Origin: Lutibacter sp.
GTDB taxonomy: Bacteria; Bacteroidota; Bacteroidia; Flavobacteriales; Flavobacteriaceae
DNA length: 8,976 bases
Direction of reading: 5' to 3'
Assembly (NCBI GenBank): GCA_003516285.1
Contig: DPCK01000068.1
Location: 2,711 to 11,686, forward strand
The translations under genes and the position numbers were made by a program. The notes under the pieces are model-generated. The model was given only the letters and a program-made list of their open reading frames with translations. It had not been told where the DNA came from and did not search any database. Shown in pieces: positions 6,999 to 8,976 of the stretch (position 1 is its first letter; each line of letters opens with the position of its first letter).

Positions 6999-7718
6999 AT
7001 GGAACACATAGAATTATTTTTTAAGTCAATATTTATAGATAATATGATATTTGCGACATTCTTAGGAATGTGCTCTTATCTGGCAGTGTCTAAAAAAGTG
7101 GCAACAGCAGTCGGACTTGGAGCTGCCGTTATATTTGTACTGGCAATTACAGTTCCTTTGAACTGGCTGTTGGATGTTTATTTGTTAAAGGATGGCGCTT
7201 TGACGTGGTTAGGTCCAGAATATGCACAATATGATTTAAGTTTCTTATCATTTATTATGTTTATTGCCACCATTGCAACGATGGTGCAATTGGTTGAAAT
7301 AGTGGTTGAGAAATTTGCTCCGGCATTGTACAATTCCTTGGGTATATTTTTGCCTTTAATCGCAGTAAACTGTGCAATTTTAGGAGGCTCATTGTTTATG
7401 CAATCTCGTGAAATCCAAACATTGGGCTTGGCTTTTAACTATGGTGTAAGCTCAGGAATTGGTTGGTTTTTGGCCATTTTGGCTATCGCTGCAATTCGTG
7501 AAAAAATTAGATATTCAAATGTTCCGGGACCTTTAAGGGGATTGGGAATTACTTTTATCATTACAGGTTTAATGGCCATAGGTTTTATGAGCTTTGGGGG
7601 AATGCTAACAGGTGGCGATGAAGAAGAAGCAACAGAAAAAACAGCTGTTATTGAGCAAATTGAAATTAAAAATGACGCTATAGAAATAGCTAAGAACGAA
7701 ACAGAAATCACAGAATAA
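6999..7718 (+). CDS. nqrE: Na+-translocating NADH:quinone reductase subunit E
   Basis: NqrE is the membrane partner of NqrD. It contributes two cysteines to the shared intramembrane iron-sulfur centre and contacts riboflavin and NqrB. The family N-terminus 'KSIFIDNMIFATFLGMCSY' at 9-27 contains ligand Cys25; the second, Cys125, is in 'AVNCAILGGSLFM' at 122-134. 'FNYGVSSGIGWFLAILAIAAI' at 146-166 and 'VPGPLRGLGITFI' at 175-187 complete the conserved core, which ends near residue 200. The protein has 239 residues against about 198 in Vibrio. The extra is a hydrophilic tail rich in Glu, Ile, Ala and Lys (about 206-239). An in-frame TAA at 6984-6986 rules out an upstream start. The stop overlaps the nqrF ATG by one base. 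Confidence 0.97.
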   Translation: MEHIELFFKSIFIDNMIFATFLGMCSYLAVSKKVATAVGLGAAVIFVLAITVPLNWLLDVYLLKDGALTWLGPEYAQYDLSFLSFIMFIATIATMVQLVEIVVEKFAPALYNSLGIFLPLIAVNCAILGGSLFMQSREIQTLGLAFNYGVSSGIGWFLAILAIAAIREKIRYSNVPGPLRGLGITFIITGLMAIGFMSFGGMLTGGDEEEATEKTAVIEQIEIKNDAIEIAKNETEITE

Positions 7719-8976
7719 TGATCATATTAGCAACAAATACAGTCGGCACAATTTTAGCAACAGTAGTGGCTTTTTTAGTAATAACACTATTATTGGTTGC
7801 GGTATTATTGTTTGTAAAACAAAAATTATCACCTTCAGGTCCTGTAAAAATCAGAATCAACGGCGAAAAGGAAATTGAAGTTTCATCTGGAGCATCATTA
7901 TTGACCACTTTGGGGAATGCAAAAATATTTTTGCCTTCAGCGTGTGGTGGAGGTGGAACTTGCCTTCAATGCGAATGTCACGTAAATTCGGGCGGCGGAG
8001 AAGCTTTACCAACAGAAACACCTCACTTTAGTCGTAAAGAATTAAAAGAAGGCGTTCGTTTGGCTTGTCAGGTGAAGGTTAAACAGAATATGGACATCAG
8101 CATTCCTGAAGAGGTATTCGGGATCAAAAAATTTAACGGGACCGTTGTTAGAAATTATAATGTGGCATCTTTCATCAAGGAATTTGTTGTAGAAATCCCA
8201 GAAGATATGGGTTACAAAGCAGGTGGTTATATTCAAATTGAAATTCCTCCTTGTGAAGTCAATTTTTCTGATATTGATATTACAGCGCATCCTGAAGAAC
8301 ACGAAACTCCTGATAAATTTAAGGAAGAATGGGATAAATTTGCTTTATGGCCTTTAAAAATGGTGAATAAAGAAACCGTTGAACGCGCTTACTCTATGGC
8401 TTCTTATCCTGCTGAAGGAAAAGAAATTATGCTGAATGTACGTATTGCCACACCGCCGTTCGACAGGGTAAAAAATGGATGGATGAATGTAAACCCAGGT
8501 ATTGCCTCCTCTTATATTTTCTCTCGTAAAGCCGGCGACAAAGTAATCATTTCCGGACCTTATGGGGAGTTCTTTATCAATGAATCCGAAGCTGAAATGT
8601 TATATGTGGGTGGTGGAGCCGGAATGGCACCAATGCGTTCTCACTTGTACCACCTTTTCAAAACTCTTAAAACCGGAAGAAAAGTGACTTATTGGTATGG
8701 CGGAAGATCAAAACGCGAATTGTTTTATACAGATCATTTTCGTAAATTGGAACAGGAATTCCCTAACTTTAAGTTTTATTTGGTACTTTCTGAACCTTTA
8801 CCAATTGACAATTGGGTAAACAAAAAAGACATAAATGACCCTGAAGGAGATGGATTTACTGGTTTTGTGCACAATGCAGTAATCAATGAATACTTATCAA
8901 AACACGAATCTCCTGAAGATCTTGAACTGTATTTTTGTGGACCACCGTTAATGAACCAGGCAGTTCAAAAAATGGG
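7718..8976 (+). CDS. nqrF: Na+-translocating NADH:quinone reductase subunit F, 3' end beyond the window
   Basis: NqrF is the NADH dehydrogenase subunit and entry point for electrons. This partial gene gives 419 complete residues; by family length only about 10-20 C-terminal residues are missing. It has one N-terminal membrane anchor (about 8-33) and a ferredoxin-type domain with [2Fe-2S] ligands Cys76, Cys82, Cys85 and Cys117 in the 'SACGGGGTCLQC' context. Cys87 is an additional cysteine. The FAD domain carries 'RAYSMASYP' at 223-231, 'GIASSYIF' at 261-268 and 'GPYGEFF' at 280-286. The NAD(H) domain carries 'GGGAGMAPMRSH' at 298-309, 'YWYGGRS' at 325-331 and 'YFCGPPLMN' at 405-413, which includes the conserved Cys407. 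The ATG at 7718-7720 shares its A with the nqrE stop (TAATG), implying translational coupling. Confidence 0.97.
   Translation, partial: MIILATNTVGTILATVVAFLVITLLLVAVLLFVKQKLSPSGPVKIRINGEKEIEVSSGASLLTTLGNAKIFLPSACGGGGTCLQCECHVNSGGGEALPTETPHFSRKELKEGVRLACQVKVKQNMDISIPEEVFGIKKFNGTVVRNYNVASFIKEFVVEIPEDMGYKAGGYIQIEIPPCEVNFSDIDITAHPEEHETPDKFKEEWDKFALWPLKMVNKETVERAYSMASYPAEGKEIMLNVRIATPPFDRVKNGWMNVNPGIASSYIFSRKAGDKVIISGPYGEFFINESEAEMLYVGGGAGMAPMRSHLYHLFKTLKTGRKVTYWYGGRSKRELFYTDHFRKLEQEFPNFKFYLVLSEPLPIDNWVNKKDINDPEGDGFTGFVHNAVINEYLSKHESPEDLELYFCGPPLMNQAVQKM

Noticed and set aside
7439..8302. Minus-strand open frames opposite nqrE and nqrF.
   Set aside because: They are antisense shadows of strongly conserved genes, without start context or motifs.
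2955..8976. RnfABCDGE, the related complex, as an alternative identity for the six-gene set.
   Set aside because: The NqrA-type first subunit, the NqrF reductase with FAD and NADH motifs, and the A-B-C-D-E-F order are specific to Nqr; no RnfB-like ferredoxin is present.

Overview
The window looks like ordinary chromosome from a member of the Bacteroidota, most likely of the Flavobacteriaceae type. The evidence is the low G+C content, a TAnnTTTG-type -7 promoter element in place of an E. coli-like -10 box, little use of Shine-Dalgarno sequences, a type IX secretion system (T9SS) Plug-family protein (formerly DUF5103), a DUF3667 membrane protein, and the order of the nqr genes. I recognise families from conserved motifs. 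No database search was run.

Layout. Positions 1-2764 carry a leftward (minus-strand) group of three genes: a secreted T9SS Plug-family protein (2764-1517), apaG (1461-1075), and a DUF3667 membrane protein that starts at 1070 and runs off the left edge. The whole first kilobase is this DUF3667 gene. apaG and DUF3667 are only 4 bases apart, so they are very probably cotranscribed. A 190-bp AT-rich divergent intergenic region (2765-2954) contains a good promoter for the rightward genes. Positions 2955-8976 hold nqrA, nqrB, nqrC, nqrD, nqrE and nqrF (the last cut by the right edge). Together they encode all six subunits of the Na+-translocating NADH:quinone oxidoreductase (Na+-NQR).

How the genes work together. 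NqrF takes electrons from NADH through FAD and a [2Fe-2S] cluster. Cysteines of NqrD and NqrE hold an intramembrane iron-sulfur centre. NqrC and NqrB carry covalent FMN, and NqrB with NqrA delivers electrons to quinone (menaquinone is expected in this group) while Na+ is pumped out. The leftward genes are functionally unrelated as far as the sequence shows.

The nqr genes are packed with gaps of 4, 2 and 3 bases and a 1-base overlap. The exception is a 90-base gap between nqrD and nqrE, which holds a perfect 18-bp palindrome and further nested inverted repeats and looks like a dispersed intergenic repeat. The other points worth checking are an atypical FMN-attachment motif in NqrB (SGET rather than SGAT), an acidic C-terminal extension on NqrE, and a zinc-ribbon-like motif in the DUF3667 protein whose fourth cysteine is tyrosine. 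I found no RNA gene, CRISPR array, insertion sequence, transposase or convincing terminator, and nothing that I would call an undescribed system.
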